Shown here one piece after another: positions 50,261-58,754 of a stretch of DNA of 64,000 nt. Source of the DNA: Marivita sp. (GTDB taxonomy: Bacteria > Pseudomonadota > Alphaproteobacteria > Rhodobacterales > Rhodobacteraceae); NCBI RefSeq assembly GCF_020055675.1, contig NZ_JAIPUS010000007.1, forward strand, positions 1 to 64,000, read 5' to 3'. Positions within the stretch are counted from its first letter, which is position 1. Every line of letters begins with the position of its first letter. A program made the position numbers and the translations under genes. The notes beneath the pieces were generated by a model. That model saw only the letters and a list, made by a program, of their open reading frames with translations. It made no database searches and had not been told where the DNA came from.

Positions 50261-50650
50261 ATGACACAGAGATCCGAAACGCGCGTGCTTTACAACGACG
50301 ACTGCCCTGTCTGTTCGTTCGAGATCAACCACTATGCCGCCTATGCGCAAAAAGAGGGGTTGCCGATCCGGTTCGACGATCTGAACGGGCCCGACCGGGC
50401 GGCCTGGGGGATCGACGAGGACAAGGCGGCGCGCCGGCTTTACGTGATGCGAGACGGGCAGGTCCACTCGGGCATTCCCGCCTTTCTTGAACTATGGCGC
50501 GAGATGCCGCGATACCGCTGGCTTGCCAGGGTGATCGGTTTTCCGGGGGTCCGTCACATGGCGGGCTTTGGCTATGATCACCTGCTGGCGCCGCTGATCT
50601 ATCGCTGGCACCTTCGGCGTCGGGCGCGGCGTGTCAGCCAGTCGCGGTGA
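50261..50650 (+). CDS. DCC-family (DUF393) thiol-disulfide oxidoreductase-like protein
   Basis: A 129-residue protein of the DCC family, named for its DxxCxxC motif. Here it is LYNDDCPVCSFEINHY near the N-terminus, a thioredoxin-like redox centre. The C-terminal third has a hydrophobic patch (GYDHLLAPLIYRWHL) and a basic tail. Function is unproven; related proteins are fused to membrane or redox partners. The ATG at 50261 (MTQRSETRVL) puts the motif at the usual position. It is 145 bp after rimO, separated by a terminator, so it is probably expressed alone. Confidence 0.82.
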   Translation: MTQRSETRVLYNDDCPVCSFEINHYAAYAQKEGLPIRFDDLNGPDRAAWGIDEDKAARRLYVMRDGQVHSGIPAFLELWREMPRYRWLARVIGFPGVRHMAGFGYDHLLAPLIYRWHLRRRARRVSQSR

Positions 50651-50673
50651 CGCGCCCCCACGCCGGCGCGGCT

Positions 50674-51024
50674 TTAGCGGTTGTCGAGGTAATGGCGCAC
50701 GCAGCTCTGGACATGGCGGAAGCGGTCGCCGCCCAGGTGCTTGCCGCCATACCAGCGGGTGACGACGATGATGTGATCTGTCAGGGCGTCGCGTTCGAGC
50801 ATCTGCAGGATGATCTGCCCGGCCCCGCCTTCGCCGTCGTCATTCTTGAGTGGCGGTCCTTCGGAAAACAGCACGGCCCAGGTGTTATGCGTCGCCTTGG
50901 CGAATTTCCTGGCGCGTTTCAGGTCCTTGAGAAACCCCAATGCTGCATCGCGGGTTGCGACGGGACCGCCGCTGACCGCGTATCTGGATCCGCGATCGGA
51001 GATGACGCGGTCAAACTGTTTCAT
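50674..51024 (-). CDS. Short YigZ/UPF0029 (Impact N-terminal domain) protein
   Basis: A 116-residue protein that covers only the UPF0029 domain of YigZ/IMPACT. The family core is clear: AKATHNTWAVLF, NDDGEGGAGQIILQMLE and HIIVVTRWYGGKHLGGDRFRH. Standard YigZ has about 200 residues with a second domain (DUF1949), which is missing. The RYxGGxxLG loop is intact, so this is a minimal version rather than a broken gene. Its start overlaps the end of the next gene upstream (51011) by 14 bases, so the two are coupled. Function of the family is unknown; eukaryotic IMPACT acts in translation control. Confidence 0.82.
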   Translation of the reverse strand: MKQFDRVISDRGSRYAVSGGPVATRDAALGFLKDLKRARKFAKATHNTWAVLFSEGPPLKNDDGEGGAGQIILQMLERDALTDHIIVVTRWYGGKHLGGDRFRHVQSCVRHYLDNR

Positions 51025-51469
51025 CTTCGAGATTGAGCTTCATATCGACCAGGACCTGTTGCAGCGCGAGCGTTTCGCGCAGCAGGCGGCGCGCCTCATT
51101 GGCGCTGATCACGCCATCCTGGATCGATTGGTGGTATTCGGACATCAGCATGGCAAAGCGCTGGCTGAGCGCGACGACATCGGAATTGACCCCGCCTTTC
51201 CTGGTTTCATTGTCGCGGCGGGTCTCGAAGGTCAGGGAAATGCCGCGCAGTTCGGCAAGGGCGGCGGTGACATGGGGGTAGCTGGACACCTGTTCCAGCG
51301 CCGCCACCGCATCGATCGGCATGAAGCGGTCCGCGTGTTCATCGTGGTCGGCGTAATAGCGGCCAAGTGTCGCCTTGGATTTGCCGGTGATCCGGCACGC
51401 TGCCTCGATGCCGACGTCCTTGACAAGCAACTCGGAATGTTTCTTCAGATACGGACCGAACGTTGGCAT
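51011..51469 (-). CDS. Possible HTH protein of unknown function
   Basis: A 152-residue protein. Residues about 10-40 (LLVKDVGIEAACRITGKSK, then ATLGRYY) look like a helix-turn-helix of the kind seen in phage CII-like regulators. The remainder is predicted helical, ending in LRETLALQQVLVDMKLNLED, which may form a coiled coil. I do not recognise a named family. The ATG at 51469 (MPTFGPYLKKHSELL) was chosen; an in-frame alternative is 14 codons upstream. It overlaps the UPF0029 gene by 14 bases and is divergent from tdk. A DNA-binding role is only a suggestion. Confidence 0.62.
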   Translation of the reverse strand: MPTFGPYLKKHSELLVKDVGIEAACRITGKSKATLGRYYADHDEHADRFMPIDAVAALEQVSSYPHVTAALAELRGISLTFETRRDNETRKGGVNSDVVALSQRFAMLMSEYHQSIQDGVISANEARRLLRETLALQQVLVDMKLNLEDETV

Positions 51470-51667
51470 ATACAGACCCCTTTGGATCGTCCCGCGCACT
51501 CTGGGACCCATGGTGCCTGTTTTCCCTGACTTTGATCTTAATGCAATGGGATGTTGGTGCTGGAGCCGAAGGTGTCGGGTTCAAGGCACACCTTGTCCGG
51601 CCCGATGTGGCGATGCGGCGCGCCCGGAACCTTGCGCGCCGGGGCCTGTTGCGGCACATGACGCGGC

Positions 51668-52249
51668 ATGGCGAAGCTCTACTTTCACTATTCGACGATG
51701 AACGCGGGGAAATCCACCCTGCTGTTGCAGGCCGCGCATAACTACGAGGAGCGCGGCATGACGGTCTGCCGGATGACAGCGGCGTTCGATGACCGGGCCG
51801 GCAAGGGGCAGATTGGCTCACGGATCGGGTTTGCCCGCGAGGCAGAGACCTTTGCGACCACCGACGATCTGTTCGCACGAATAGTCATGCTGCAGGAGCG
51901 CCAGCCGATCGCCTGTGTTTTTATCGACGAGGCACAGTTTCTTACCCCGGTGCAGGTCTGGCAACTGGCGCGGGTGGCCGACGATCTGGGCATCCCGGTG
52001 ATGGCATACGGGCTGCGGGTGGATTTCAGGGGCGCGTTGTTTCCCGGTTCGGCGACCCTGCTGGCGCTGTCGGATTCGCTGCGAGAAGTGCGCACGATCT
52101 GTCATTGCGGGCGCAAGGCCACGATGGTTGTCCGCCGCGATGCGCATGGCACCGCGCTGACCGAAGGCGACCAGGTCCAGATCGGCGGGAACGAGACCTA
52201 CGTCAGCCTGTGCCGCAAGCACTGGCGGCAGGAAACCGGCACGCGGTGA
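51668..52249 (+). CDS. tdk: Thymidine kinase (TK1 type)
   Basis: A 193-residue type II thymidine kinase for salvage of thymidine to dTMP. It has the P-loop MNAGKSTLLLQAAHNYEERG, the DEAQFL motif (FIDEAQFLTPVQV), the lasso/substrate region MAYGLRVDFRGALFPGS, and a zinc ribbon in CHCGRKA with a later CRKHW. The length is right for the family. The ATG at 51668 directly begins MAKLYFHYSTMNAGK. It is divergent from the HTH gene and followed by the PRC-barrel gene after 110 bp. Confidence 0.95.
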   Translation: MAKLYFHYSTMNAGKSTLLLQAAHNYEERGMTVCRMTAAFDDRAGKGQIGSRIGFAREAETFATTDDLFARIVMLQERQPIACVFIDEAQFLTPVQVWQLARVADDLGIPVMAYGLRVDFRGALFPGSATLLALSDSLREVRTICHCGRKATMVVRRDAHGTALTEGDQVQIGGNETYVSLCRKHWRQETGTR

Positions 52250-52359
52250 TGTCGGGGCCGCCCCGGTCGCCCCCCCCGAAATCATGAAAGATTTTCAGGA
52301 ACGCAAGCGCCGTGGAGCTTGTTCTTTCCATGACTGCAACAGCATGACTGGAGAGACCA

Positions 52360-52839
52360 ATGACCAAGTTACTCGTATCCGCCCTCGCTCTGACGCTTTC
52401 GACCGCAGGTGCCTGGGCCGAAAGCCACACGGGTTCGGACACAGACGGCAGCATGTCGGAGAGCGGCATGGGTGCGTCCACATCGATGGATGATGCAGAC
52501 GGCCTGATCCGCACGCGGGACATAACCGGCGGCAATGTCTACACGATGAACGAAGCCGATGACGAAGGCTGGTCGCCTGACACCATGTACGACGCGGTCG
52601 GTGCAGATTGGAACGATATCGGTGAAATCGAGGATATCGTCTTGAACCGGACCGGCCAGATGATCGGTATCGTTGCCGAGGTCGGAGGTTTTCTTGATGT
52701 CGCCGACAAGCACGTGATGATTCCGGTCGCGGACCTGAACCTCGCGGCGCTGGATGACAGCAGCTATGCCTTCGTGACCAGGCACAACGAAGAGCAGCTG
52801 GAGAGCATGGAAGGCGTTGACGAGGGCTTCTGGGAGTGA
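52360..52839 (+). CDS. Exported PRC-barrel domain protein
   Basis: A 159-residue protein with a signal peptide (LLVSALALTLSTAGAWAE), a Ser/Asp/Met-rich linker, and a PRC-barrel-like domain from about residue 75 (GADWNDIGEIEDIVLNRTGQ, then VAEVGGFLDVADKHVMIP). The mature protein is very acidic. PRC-barrel proteins of this exported type are frequent in Rhodobacteraceae and rhizobia and often stress-induced, but no biochemical role is known. The start is preceded by TGGAGAG. A clear intrinsic terminator (52865-52886) follows. Confidence 0.78.
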   Translation: MTKLLVSALALTLSTAGAWAESHTGSDTDGSMSESGMGASTSMDDADGLIRTRDITGGNVYTMNEADDEGWSPDTMYDAVGADWNDIGEIEDIVLNRTGQMIGIVAEVGGFLDVADKHVMIPVADLNLAALDDSSYAFVTRHNEEQLESMEGVDEGFWE

Positions 52840-52864
52840 CCCCTTTCGAAATTCGGGACAGAAG

Positions 52865-52886
52865 GGGGCCGTTTGGCCCCTTTCTT
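52865..52886 (+). terminator. Intrinsic terminator after the PRC-barrel gene
   Basis: GGGGCC (52865-52870), loop GTTT, GGCCCC (52875-52880), then TTTCTT, with A/T pairs extending the stem. It lies 25 bp after the stop. Confidence 0.85.
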
Positions 52887-53133
52887 GTTCGAACAAAAGG
52901 ATCGTGCAGCCCAATGGCCAGGGATCAGGGTCTGGGCTCTGACAGGTCGCCCTTCGGGATGACATGCGACGGCGTGACGGCGCCGCTTTCGCCAAGGGCG
53001 GACCGGGTCATGCGGACGTCTTGTCGAATGGCATGAGCACAGGACACAGCTTCACCAATATCTGAATTGACGTGGTGCGACCTGGGAACCGGACCTGCCC
53101 CTGTCACGTTGATTGGTCAAAGGAGGTATCCAA

Positions 53134-53388
53134 ATGGACCGACTATCTATCATTCTTTCGCTTCTCAGTGGTTCCTTGATCACCGGGACACTTGTCATAA
53201 CGGCCTTTTCGATGGGGTACTACACCTGGTGGGTCATCGGCGCGGCCGCGGTCATCGGGTTCGTGTTGGCGTGGCCAAGCGCCTATTACGTGTCGCGCAT
53301 GATCAAGAACCGCGACACCGAATGGCCGACACGCGACAACCCGATGCGCGATGGAGCGATACCGCGCCGGAATGCCGAGGAGGTCTAG
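53134..53388 (+). CDS. Small two-segment inner-membrane protein
   Basis: An 84-residue protein with two hydrophobic segments (IILSLLSGSLITGTLVITAF and WWVIGAAAVIGFVLAW) and a charged C-terminal tail (MIKNRDTEWPTRDNP). AAAGGAGGT before the ATG at 53134 is an almost perfect ribosome-binding site, which decides the start over an upstream GTG. No family is recognised. Its stop shares the tetranucleotide CTAG with the stop of the convergent hydroxyacid dehydrogenase gene. It may be expressed at a high level, judging from the ribosome-binding site. Confidence 0.75.
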   Translation: MDRLSIILSLLSGSLITGTLVITAFSMGYYTWWVIGAAAVIGFVLAWPSAYYVSRMIKNRDTEWPTRDNPMRDGAIPRRNAEEV

Positions 53389-54338
53389 ACCGGGTTCGGC
53401 AGCGTCGCGCCCTTGGCAAACGCAAGCGCGTTGTCGATGGCCATAAGGCCCATCGCCTCGCGCACTTCGAGGGCCGCTGTGCCCAGATGCGGCAAGAGCG
53501 TGACGGTCTCCATCCCGATCAGCGCCTGCGGCACATCGGGTTCATGTTCGTAGACATCCAGCCCGGCGCCGGCGATGGCGCCTTTTTCCAGCGCCGCGAT
53601 CAAATCATCCTCTTTTATCACGTCCCCACGCGCGATGTTCACCAATCGTGCGTGGGGTTTCATGTTCGAAAGCACGGATGCGTCGATCATGTGGTGCGTC
53701 TCGGCCCCGCCGGGGACCGCTATGACCAGCACATCCACCTGTGCGGCCAGATCGGCAAGCGACGCGACCTGTTCGGCGGGAAAGGGCAGCGGTTTGGACG
53801 AGCGGTTGTAATACTTCAGCGTCATTCCGAAGCCGTGATGCGCGCGTTGCGCAATGGCTTGTCCGATGCGGCCCATGCCAACAATACCAAGCGTCTTGCC
53901 CGTCAGGTGCAGGCCCAGCAATTGCGTCGGGTGCCAGCCCTGCCATTGCCCCGCGCGGACAAGCCGTTCGCCTTCGCCCGCCCGGCGGCAGGTCATGAGC
54001 ATGAGCGTCATTGCGATATCGGCGGTCGCGTCGGTTACGGCACCCGGCGTGTTGGTGACCGCGATGCCGATGGATTTCGCGGCGGCGGCGTCGATATGGT
54101 TGTATCCGACACCGAAATTGGCCAGCAGCCTTGCGCGTGGATTTGGAACGGCGTCGAACACATCGGCGCTGTAGAGATCGCCAAGCGTGGGCAGAACGAT
54201 GTCGTAATCGGACAGGCTCTGGACCAGTTCGGCGCGGTCCATCGGGGTCGTCTGGTCGCGCATGGTGGTGTCGAAATGCGCCCGCGCTTGGGCGATGACG
54301 GTGTCCGGCAGGGGCCGGGTGATCAGCAGTTTCAGCAC
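53385..54338 (-). CDS. D-isomer-specific 2-hydroxyacid dehydrogenase (glyoxylate/hydroxypyruvate reductase-like)
   Basis: A 317-residue NAD(P)-dependent enzyme. The nucleotide-binding motif is LGIVGMGRIGQAIAQRA. The catalytic arginine is in VNIARGDVI, the glutamate in DVYEHEP and the histidine in LLPHLGTA. The substrate loop LLANFGVGYNHID is typical of glyoxylate/hydroxypyruvate reductases. It is the last gene of ybjN-proC-csaA-dehydrogenase, its start overlapping csaA by seven bases. Exact substrate cannot be set from sequence; glyoxylate or hydroxypyruvate would fit a genome with the ethylmalonyl-CoA pathway. Confidence 0.87.
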   Translation of the reverse strand: MLKLLITRPLPDTVIAQARAHFDTTMRDQTTPMDRAELVQSLSDYDIVLPTLGDLYSADVFDAVPNPRARLLANFGVGYNHIDAAAAKSIGIAVTNTPGAVTDATADIAMTLMLMTCRRAGEGERLVRAGQWQGWHPTQLLGLHLTGKTLGIVGMGRIGQAIAQRAHHGFGMTLKYYNRSSKPLPFPAEQVASLADLAAQVDVLVIAVPGGAETHHMIDASVLSNMKPHARLVNIARGDVIKEDDLIAALEKGAIAGAGLDVYEHEPDVPQALIGMETVTLLPHLGTAALEVREAMGLMAIDNALAFAKGATLPNPV

Positions 54339-54670
54339 AGGCGCGCTCCGTTCGGGGTGTCGTGGTCGGGGATGGCGAGAACGATGGCGCCCTGCGCATC
54401 GGCAAAGCCCAGCACAAGCGCTTCGGACATGAAGGGGCCGATCTGACGGGGCGGGAAATTCACGACGCCCATGACCTGCTTGCCGACAAGCGTTTCGGGC
54501 GCATAGTGGTCGGTGATCCGGGCCGAGGATTTTCGGATGCCGACCTCGTCCCCGAAATCGACCCAGAGCTTGATTGCCGGTTTTCGCGCCTCGGGAAAGG
54601 GTTCCGCACGCGTGACGGTCCCAACGCGGATATCCACTTGTTCAAATGTGTCGAACCCGATTTCAGCCAT
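54332..54670 (-). CDS. csaA: CsaA-like tRNA-binding domain protein
   Basis: A 112-residue OB-fold protein of the CsaA family, related to the C-terminal domain of methionyl-tRNA synthetase. Visible features are FEQVDIRVGTVTRAEPFPEA, KSSARITDHY and VMGVVNFPPRQIGPFMSEAL, ending ..DTPNGARLC. CsaA is described as a chaperone-like, tRNA-binding or export-related protein, with no settled role. It overlaps proC by eight bases upstream and the dehydrogenase by seven bases downstream, so all three are tightly coupled. Confidence 0.87.
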   Translation of the reverse strand: MAEIGFDTFEQVDIRVGTVTRAEPFPEARKPAIKLWVDFGDEVGIRKSSARITDHYAPETLVGKQVMGVVNFPPRQIGPFMSEALVLGFADAQGAIVLAIPDHDTPNGARLC

Positions 54671-55478
54671 TGGCGAGGTCCTTTGACCGTTTGGCAGCGG
54701 CGTCGATGGTATCGGCCATGAGCCGTGGCAGGCCGGTGTCTTCGTTCATCAGAACGTCCAGCCCGGCCTGCGTTGTGCCGTTGGGGCTGGTCACATTGAC
54801 CCGCAGCTGGCTCGGGGTGTCGTCTGACTGCATCGCCAGCGCGCCAGCCCCTGCGACCGTCGCCTTGGCGAGCGTCATCGCCAGATCGGGGGCGAGGCCC
54901 TGCGCTTCTCCGGCATGCGCCATGCATTCGATCATGTGGAACACATAGGCCGGGCCGGATCCGGACAGGCCGGTGACGGCATCCATCTGGTCCTCGGTCT
55001 CCAGCCGCACGGTCTGGCCGATGGCCGACAGCAGCGTTTCTGCATCCTGCATCTGTGCTTCGGTCACCCGGGCGTTGCCGATGATCGCGGTGATCCCCTG
55101 TTTCACCGCGGCCGGCGTGTTCGGTATCGACCGAATGACCGGGGTATCGGTACCGAGCATCTTTTCGAATGTGGCGATCGTGATCCCGGCGGCCACGGAG
55201 AGGAACAGGGTTGTGCCATTGCCCAGTCGCGCCAGCGACGGCAGTGCATCGCGCATGATCTGGGGTTTGACGGCGACCAGGACGATGGCCGGGTCAGCCG
55301 GCAGGTCAGCGTTGAGGTTTATTCCCTGCCCCTGCACCCAATCGGACGGGTTCGGATCGTTGATCCAGACGGATCCGGGCGGCACGCCACCGGCAAGCCA
55401 GCCTTCGAGCATGGCTGATCCCATCTTGCCGCAGCCCAGAAGGACCAGACCGCGTTTGGCGATATCCGAGTGTTGCAT
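54663..55478 (-). CDS. proC: Pyrroline-5-carboxylate reductase
   Basis: ProC reduces 1-pyrroline-5-carboxylate to proline. The 271-residue protein has the dinucleotide motif VLLGCGKMGSAMLEGWL, AVKPQIMRDAL and RSIPNTPAAVKQG. The C-terminal signature includes GLSGSGPAYVFHMIE and VTSPNGTTQAGLDVL. Length and motifs are standard. It sits in a same-strand group after ybjN (33 bp) and overlaps csaA. Proline is a second compatible solute besides betaine, but proB and proA are not here, so the location is not evidence for osmotic regulation. Confidence 0.96.
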   Translation of the reverse strand: MQHSDIAKRGLVLLGCGKMGSAMLEGWLAGGVPPGSVWINDPNPSDWVQGQGINLNADLPADPAIVLVAVKPQIMRDALPSLARLGNGTTLFLSVAAGITIATFEKMLGTDTPVIRSIPNTPAAVKQGITAIIGNARVTEAQMQDAETLLSAIGQTVRLETEDQMDAVTGLSGSGPAYVFHMIECMAHAGEAQGLAPDLAMTLAKATVAGAGALAMQSDDTPSQLRVNVTSPNGTTQAGLDVLMNEDTGLPRLMADTIDAAAKRSKDLANG

Positions 55479-55511
55479 GGCGCCCCCAACGATTTGCGTC
55501 AGGGGGCAGTG

Positions 55512-56012
55512 TTACGCGCGGCCGTATGCCTCTGCAATGGCGACCTGAAGCGCGTCTTGCGGATCCCGGTTGCCCCAGACGACAAGCTGGAACGCCGGGT
55601 AGTAGCGTTCCGCGCCCATGACGGCGCAGGAGATCATCGTATCGATCTGTTCGGCGCTGGCGACATTGCCGCCCGCCAGAACGAGACCGTAGCGAAAAAT
55701 CATCAGATTGGCCTCTTGCCAATATGTGAACGCCCCGGCCCAGCACTGGTCGTTGACCGTGTTCAGGCTTTCGTAGAGCGCCGGCAGGCGGTCCTTTGGC
55801 GGCTCCATGTCGAAGGTGCAGATCAGGCGGAGCGTCTCGTCGAATTGCGACCACGCCAGCGTGATGGAGTAGGTGCGCCACTGCCCTTCCACCGCCATGG
55901 CGATCTGGTCCTCGGCGATCCGGTCGAAATCCCAGTCGTGATGAACGGCAATGTGTTCAACGATGTCGATGGGGTGAACGTCGTCTTCAAGATACTGTTC
56001 GGACAGGGCCAT
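55512..56012 (-). CDS. YbjN domain protein
   Basis: A 166-residue protein of the YbjN family (bacterial sensory transduction regulator fold, a type III secretion chaperone-like fold). It begins MALSEQYLEDDVHPIDIVEH. The core has MAVEGQWRTYSITLAWSQFD, LRLICTFDMEPP and the C-terminal ALQVAIAEAYGRA, common to alphaproteobacterial members. Its function is unknown; E. coli YbjN influences motility and stress responses. It is the first gene of ybjN-proC-csaA-dehydrogenase. Confidence 0.87.
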   Translation of the reverse strand: MALSEQYLEDDVHPIDIVEHIAVHHDWDFDRIAEDQIAMAVEGQWRTYSITLAWSQFDETLRLICTFDMEPPKDRLPALYESLNTVNDQCWAGAFTYWQEANLMIFRYGLVLAGGNVASAEQIDTMISCAVMGAERYYPAFQLVVWGNRDPQDALQVAIAEAYGRA

Positions 56013-56457
56013 AGCGCCGCCTCCTGTTGCCTGTGCGGAAAGGCGGGCCAGACCCTACCTTTCGATGCCTGCTCTAGGGGCTGCGCATTTCTGCTTGGAC
56101 CCCTACCACATATGCTGCATAGCCGACGCACCCGCGTAAAGCTATATTTCCATGACACACACAATAAGTTGTGGAGAAGTCCAGCAGATGTGGGGCGCGC
56201 CGGTTGGTCCACATATTGTGGAAACAGTCACGAAATTCGCGGCTGCCTTGCCCGAAACAGCGCGATGTGCCGCGCTGCGGCACCCCGGCATGTGCCGGGG
56301 CCGGTCGGGACTTCACTGCAATATTGGAAACGCCGCGTACCCGCACCTGACGGCTGCGATGCAGGGCGCAGCCCAGAACGGGACCGGGCCAATCCCGTGG
56401 TTGATCGGTCCCGGATCACATGTCTTCAGATGGCGTCGCCTGGCAAGACGCCGGGGT
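56013..56457. other. Gene-free region between ybjN and ubiK
   Basis: About 445 bp with no convincing gene on either strand. It holds a perfect hairpin (56283-56300) and an AT-richer patch around 56135-56175, which could carry the ybjN promoter on the minus strand. Confidence 0.45.
56283..56300. terminator. Hairpin downstream of ubiK
   Basis: CCCCGGCA (56283-56290), loop TG, TGCCGGGG (56293-56300): a perfect 8-bp stem about 160 bp after the ubiK stop on the minus strand. No T-run. It could end the ubiK transcript. Confidence 0.45.
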
Positions 56458-56703
56458 TTACTTCTGCTCGGCGTCCATCGCGTCAAGGCGCGCCTTGAGC
56501 GCCTCGTTCTCTTCACGGGCCTTCATTGCCATGGCGCGCACAGCGTCGAACTCTTCGCGGGTGACGAAATCACGTTCCGCAAGCCAGCGGTCCATCATGG
56601 ATTTCATCGCTGTTTCAGCTTCTTCACGCGCGCCCTGAGCCACGCCCATGGCGTTGGTCATCAGTTGCGAGATGTCCTCGAATACCTTGTTGCGGGTCTG
56701 CAT
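56458..56703 (-). CDS. ubiK: UbiK-like (BMFP domain) accessory factor
   Basis: An 81-residue protein: MQTRNKVFEDISQLMTNAMG, then an amphipathic helix and the C-terminal coiled coil FVTREEFDAVRAMAMKAREE with ALKARLDAM. This is the BMFP (YqiC) family. UbiK helps aerobic ubiquinone synthesis in E. coli as a lipid-binding trimer; the Brucella homologue has membrane-fusing activity. The ATG at 56703 gives the usual N-terminus; the open frame upstream has no similarity. It is divergent from lgt (93 bp gap). Other ubi genes are not nearby. Confidence 0.85.
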   Translation of the reverse strand: MQTRNKVFEDISQLMTNAMGVAQGAREEAETAMKSMMDRWLAERDFVTREEFDAVRAMAMKAREENEALKARLDAMDAEQK

Positions 56704-56796
56704 TGTTTTCTCCGATCTGATCTTGCCCTCTATATGGGGCGCGGACCCGGTCGGCACAAGGTTGACTTCGCCCCGGAGCAATGAACATCTGCACCC

Positions 56797-57681
56797 ATGT
56801 CGACCGGCCTGCCCTTTCCGAATGTCTCTCCGGAGCTTTTTTCCATCTCGATCTTCGGGATGGACCTTGCGCTGCGCTGGTATGCGCTGGCCTATATCGC
56901 CGGCATCCTGATCGGCTGGCGGATCGCGGTTGCAGCCGTGAAGCGCGCGGCGCTCTGGCCCGCGAACACACCGCCGATGCGGCCCGAACAGGTCGAGGAA
57001 TTGCTGACTTGGGTGATCCTCGGGATCATTCTTGGCGGGCGGCTTGGCTTCGTGCTGTTTTACCAACCCGCCTATTATTTCGCCAACCCGATGCAGATCC
57101 CCTTCATATGGCAAGGCGGCATGGCGTTTCACGGCGGGCTGATCGGGGTAATTCTCGCTGGCTGGCTCTATTGCATGCGCGCCTCCATCCCGTTGCGCTC
57201 AGCGGCGGACATGATGGCCCTGGCCACACCGCCGGGCCTGCTGCTGGGGCGGATCGCCAACTTCATCAATGCAGAGCTTTGGGGCCGGCCGACGGAGCTG
57301 CCCTGGGGCGTGCAGTTTCCCGGTGCGGCGGCACAGGCCTGTGGACAGGCGGCGGGAGAGATCTGTGCGCGGCATCCCTCGCAACTCTATGAAGCGGTCC
57401 TGGAAGGCATCCTGCTCGGCGGCGCCTTGCTGTGGCTGGCGTTCCGGCGCGGGGCGCTCAAGGTGCCGGGGCGGATCGTCGGGCTGTTCATCGGCGGATA
57501 CGGCGCGGCGCGCTTCCTGGTCGAGTTCTTTCGCCAACCTGACGCGCAGTTCGTGTCCGAGGGCAATCCGCTTGGCCTGGCCTGGCATGTGGGCGGATAC
57601 GGGCTGACAATGGGGCAACTGTTGTCGCTGCCGATGATTGCCATCGGGCTCTACCTCTGGAGGTCGGCGCGCCGGACATGA
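56797..57681 (+). CDS. lgt: Prolipoprotein diacylglyceryl transferase
   Basis: Lgt transfers diacylglycerol to the lipobox cysteine of prolipoproteins in the inner membrane. The 294-residue protein has about seven hydrophobic segments and the motifs [65 protein letters not shown] (the Lgt signature), and [13 protein letters not shown]. It overlaps the next gene by ATGA (57678-57681). Lipoproteins in this window that would use it include the sdh-operon lipoprotein. Confidence 0.97.
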   Translation: MSTGLPFPNVSPELFSISIFGMDLALRWYALAYIAGILIGWRIAVAAVKRAALWPANTPPMRPEQVEELLTWVILGIILGGRLGFVLFYQPAYYFANPMQIPFIWQGGMAFHGGLIGVILAGWLYCMRASIPLRSAADMMALATPPGLLLGRIANFINAELWGRPTELPWGVQFPGAAAQACGQAAGEICARHPSQLYEAVLEGILLGGALLWLAFRRGALKVPGRIVGLFIGGYGAARFLVEFFRQPDAQFVSEGNPLGLAWHVGGYGLTMGQLLSLPMIAIGLYLWRSARRT

Positions 57682-58754
57682 CCGCCCTTGCCGAGATACT
57701 GAAACGACAGATCAGGACGACCGGGCCGATGTCCCTGGCACAGTACATGTCGGCCTGTCTGCTGCATCCCGAACACGGCTATTACACAACGCAGGATGCG
57801 CTGGGCGCGGCGGGTGATTTCACCACCGCACCCGAGATAAGCCAGATGTTCGGCGAGGTGATCGGCCTCTGCGTCGCGCAGGCTTGGATGGATCAAGGCG
57901 CACCGGAGACGTTTGCATTGGTCGAGCTTGGACCGGGGCGCGGGACGCTCATCGCCGACGTGATGCGCGCGACTTTGCAGATCCCCGGGTTTCACACGGC
58001 CGCCGCGCTGCACCTGGTCGAGGCCTCGGCGCGGATGCGCGATTTGCAAGCCGCCGCCCTGCCCGCGCATCAGCCGGTGTGGCACGATACGGTCGAGACC
58101 CTGCCGGAGGATATGCCGGTCTTCGCGATTGCGAACGAGTTTTTCGATGCCCTGCCGATCCGCCAGTTCCAGCGCGACCACAACGGATGGCGCGAGGTGA
58201 TGGTGGGCCTGTCCGAGGCGGGCAGACTGCAACGCGGACTGAGCGATCCGGCACCGATCGACATGCTGGAGCACCGGCTTGGAGATACGGCACCCGGTGC
58301 CTTGGTCGAGGTCTGCGCACAGGGGCAGACGGTGATCGACGCGGTGGCGCACCGGATCGCTGCACAGGGCGGCATGGCGGTCGTCATTGATTACGGCGGG
58401 TGGCGGTCCGATGGCGATACCTTCCAGGCGGTGCGGGCGCACCGGCCGGTTGATCCCTTCGAGGCTCCGGGACACGCCGATCTGACCGCGCATGTGGATT
58501 TCGAGGCCTTGGCGCGGTCGGCGCTCAGGGCGAAATGCGCGGCGACGCAACTGACCAACCAGGGTGTTTTTCTTGAACGGCTGGGAATCACACCGCGGGC
58601 GCAAGGTTTGGCCAAAAGTCTGGACCCGGCAGCCCTGGGGGCGCATGTTGCCGCGCATCGACGGTTGACCCACCCCGATGAAATGGGTTCCCTGTTCAAG
58701 GTGCTGGGGCTTTACCCCGGCACCGCTTCGCCGCCACCGGGACTTGACCCATGA
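57678..58754 (+). CDS. MidA/NDUFAF7-like SAM-dependent methyltransferase
   Basis: A 358-residue protein of the DUF185 family, homologous to NDUFAF7, the mitochondrial complex I arginine methyltransferase. Visible are [40 protein letters not shown], the SAM motif [32 protein letters not shown] (diagnostic) and VIDYGG. The C-terminus ends [16 protein letters not shown]. In bacteria its target is not established; complex I NuoD is a candidate by homology. It overlaps lgt and pgeF by ATGA on both sides, an order I recall as conserved in alphaproteobacteria. Confidence 0.92.
   Translation: MTALAEILKRQIRTTGPMSLAQYMSACLLHPEHGYYTTQDALGAAGDFTTAPEISQMFGEVIGLCVAQAWMDQGAPETFALVELGPGRGTLIADVMRATLQIPGFHTAAALHLVEASARMRDLQAAALPAHQPVWHDTVETLPEDMPVFAIANEFFDALPIRQFQRDHNGWREVMVGLSEAGRLQRGLSDPAPIDMLEHRLGDTAPGALVEVCAQGQTVIDAVAHRIAAQGGMAVVIDYGGWRSDGDTFQAVRAHRPVDPFEAPGHADLTAHVDFEALARSALRAKCAATQLTNQGVFLERLGITPRAQGLAKSLDPAALGAHVAAHRRLTHPDEMGSLFKVLGLYPGTASPPPGLDP

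Noticed and set aside
52836-53036. Short frame between the PRC-barrel gene and the small membrane protein gene
   Set aside because: It spans the intrinsic terminator at 52865-52886 and has no ribosome-binding site.
56152-56784. Plus-strand frame opposite ubiK
   Set aside because: It is antisense to ubiK over more than a third of its length and has no recognisable domain.
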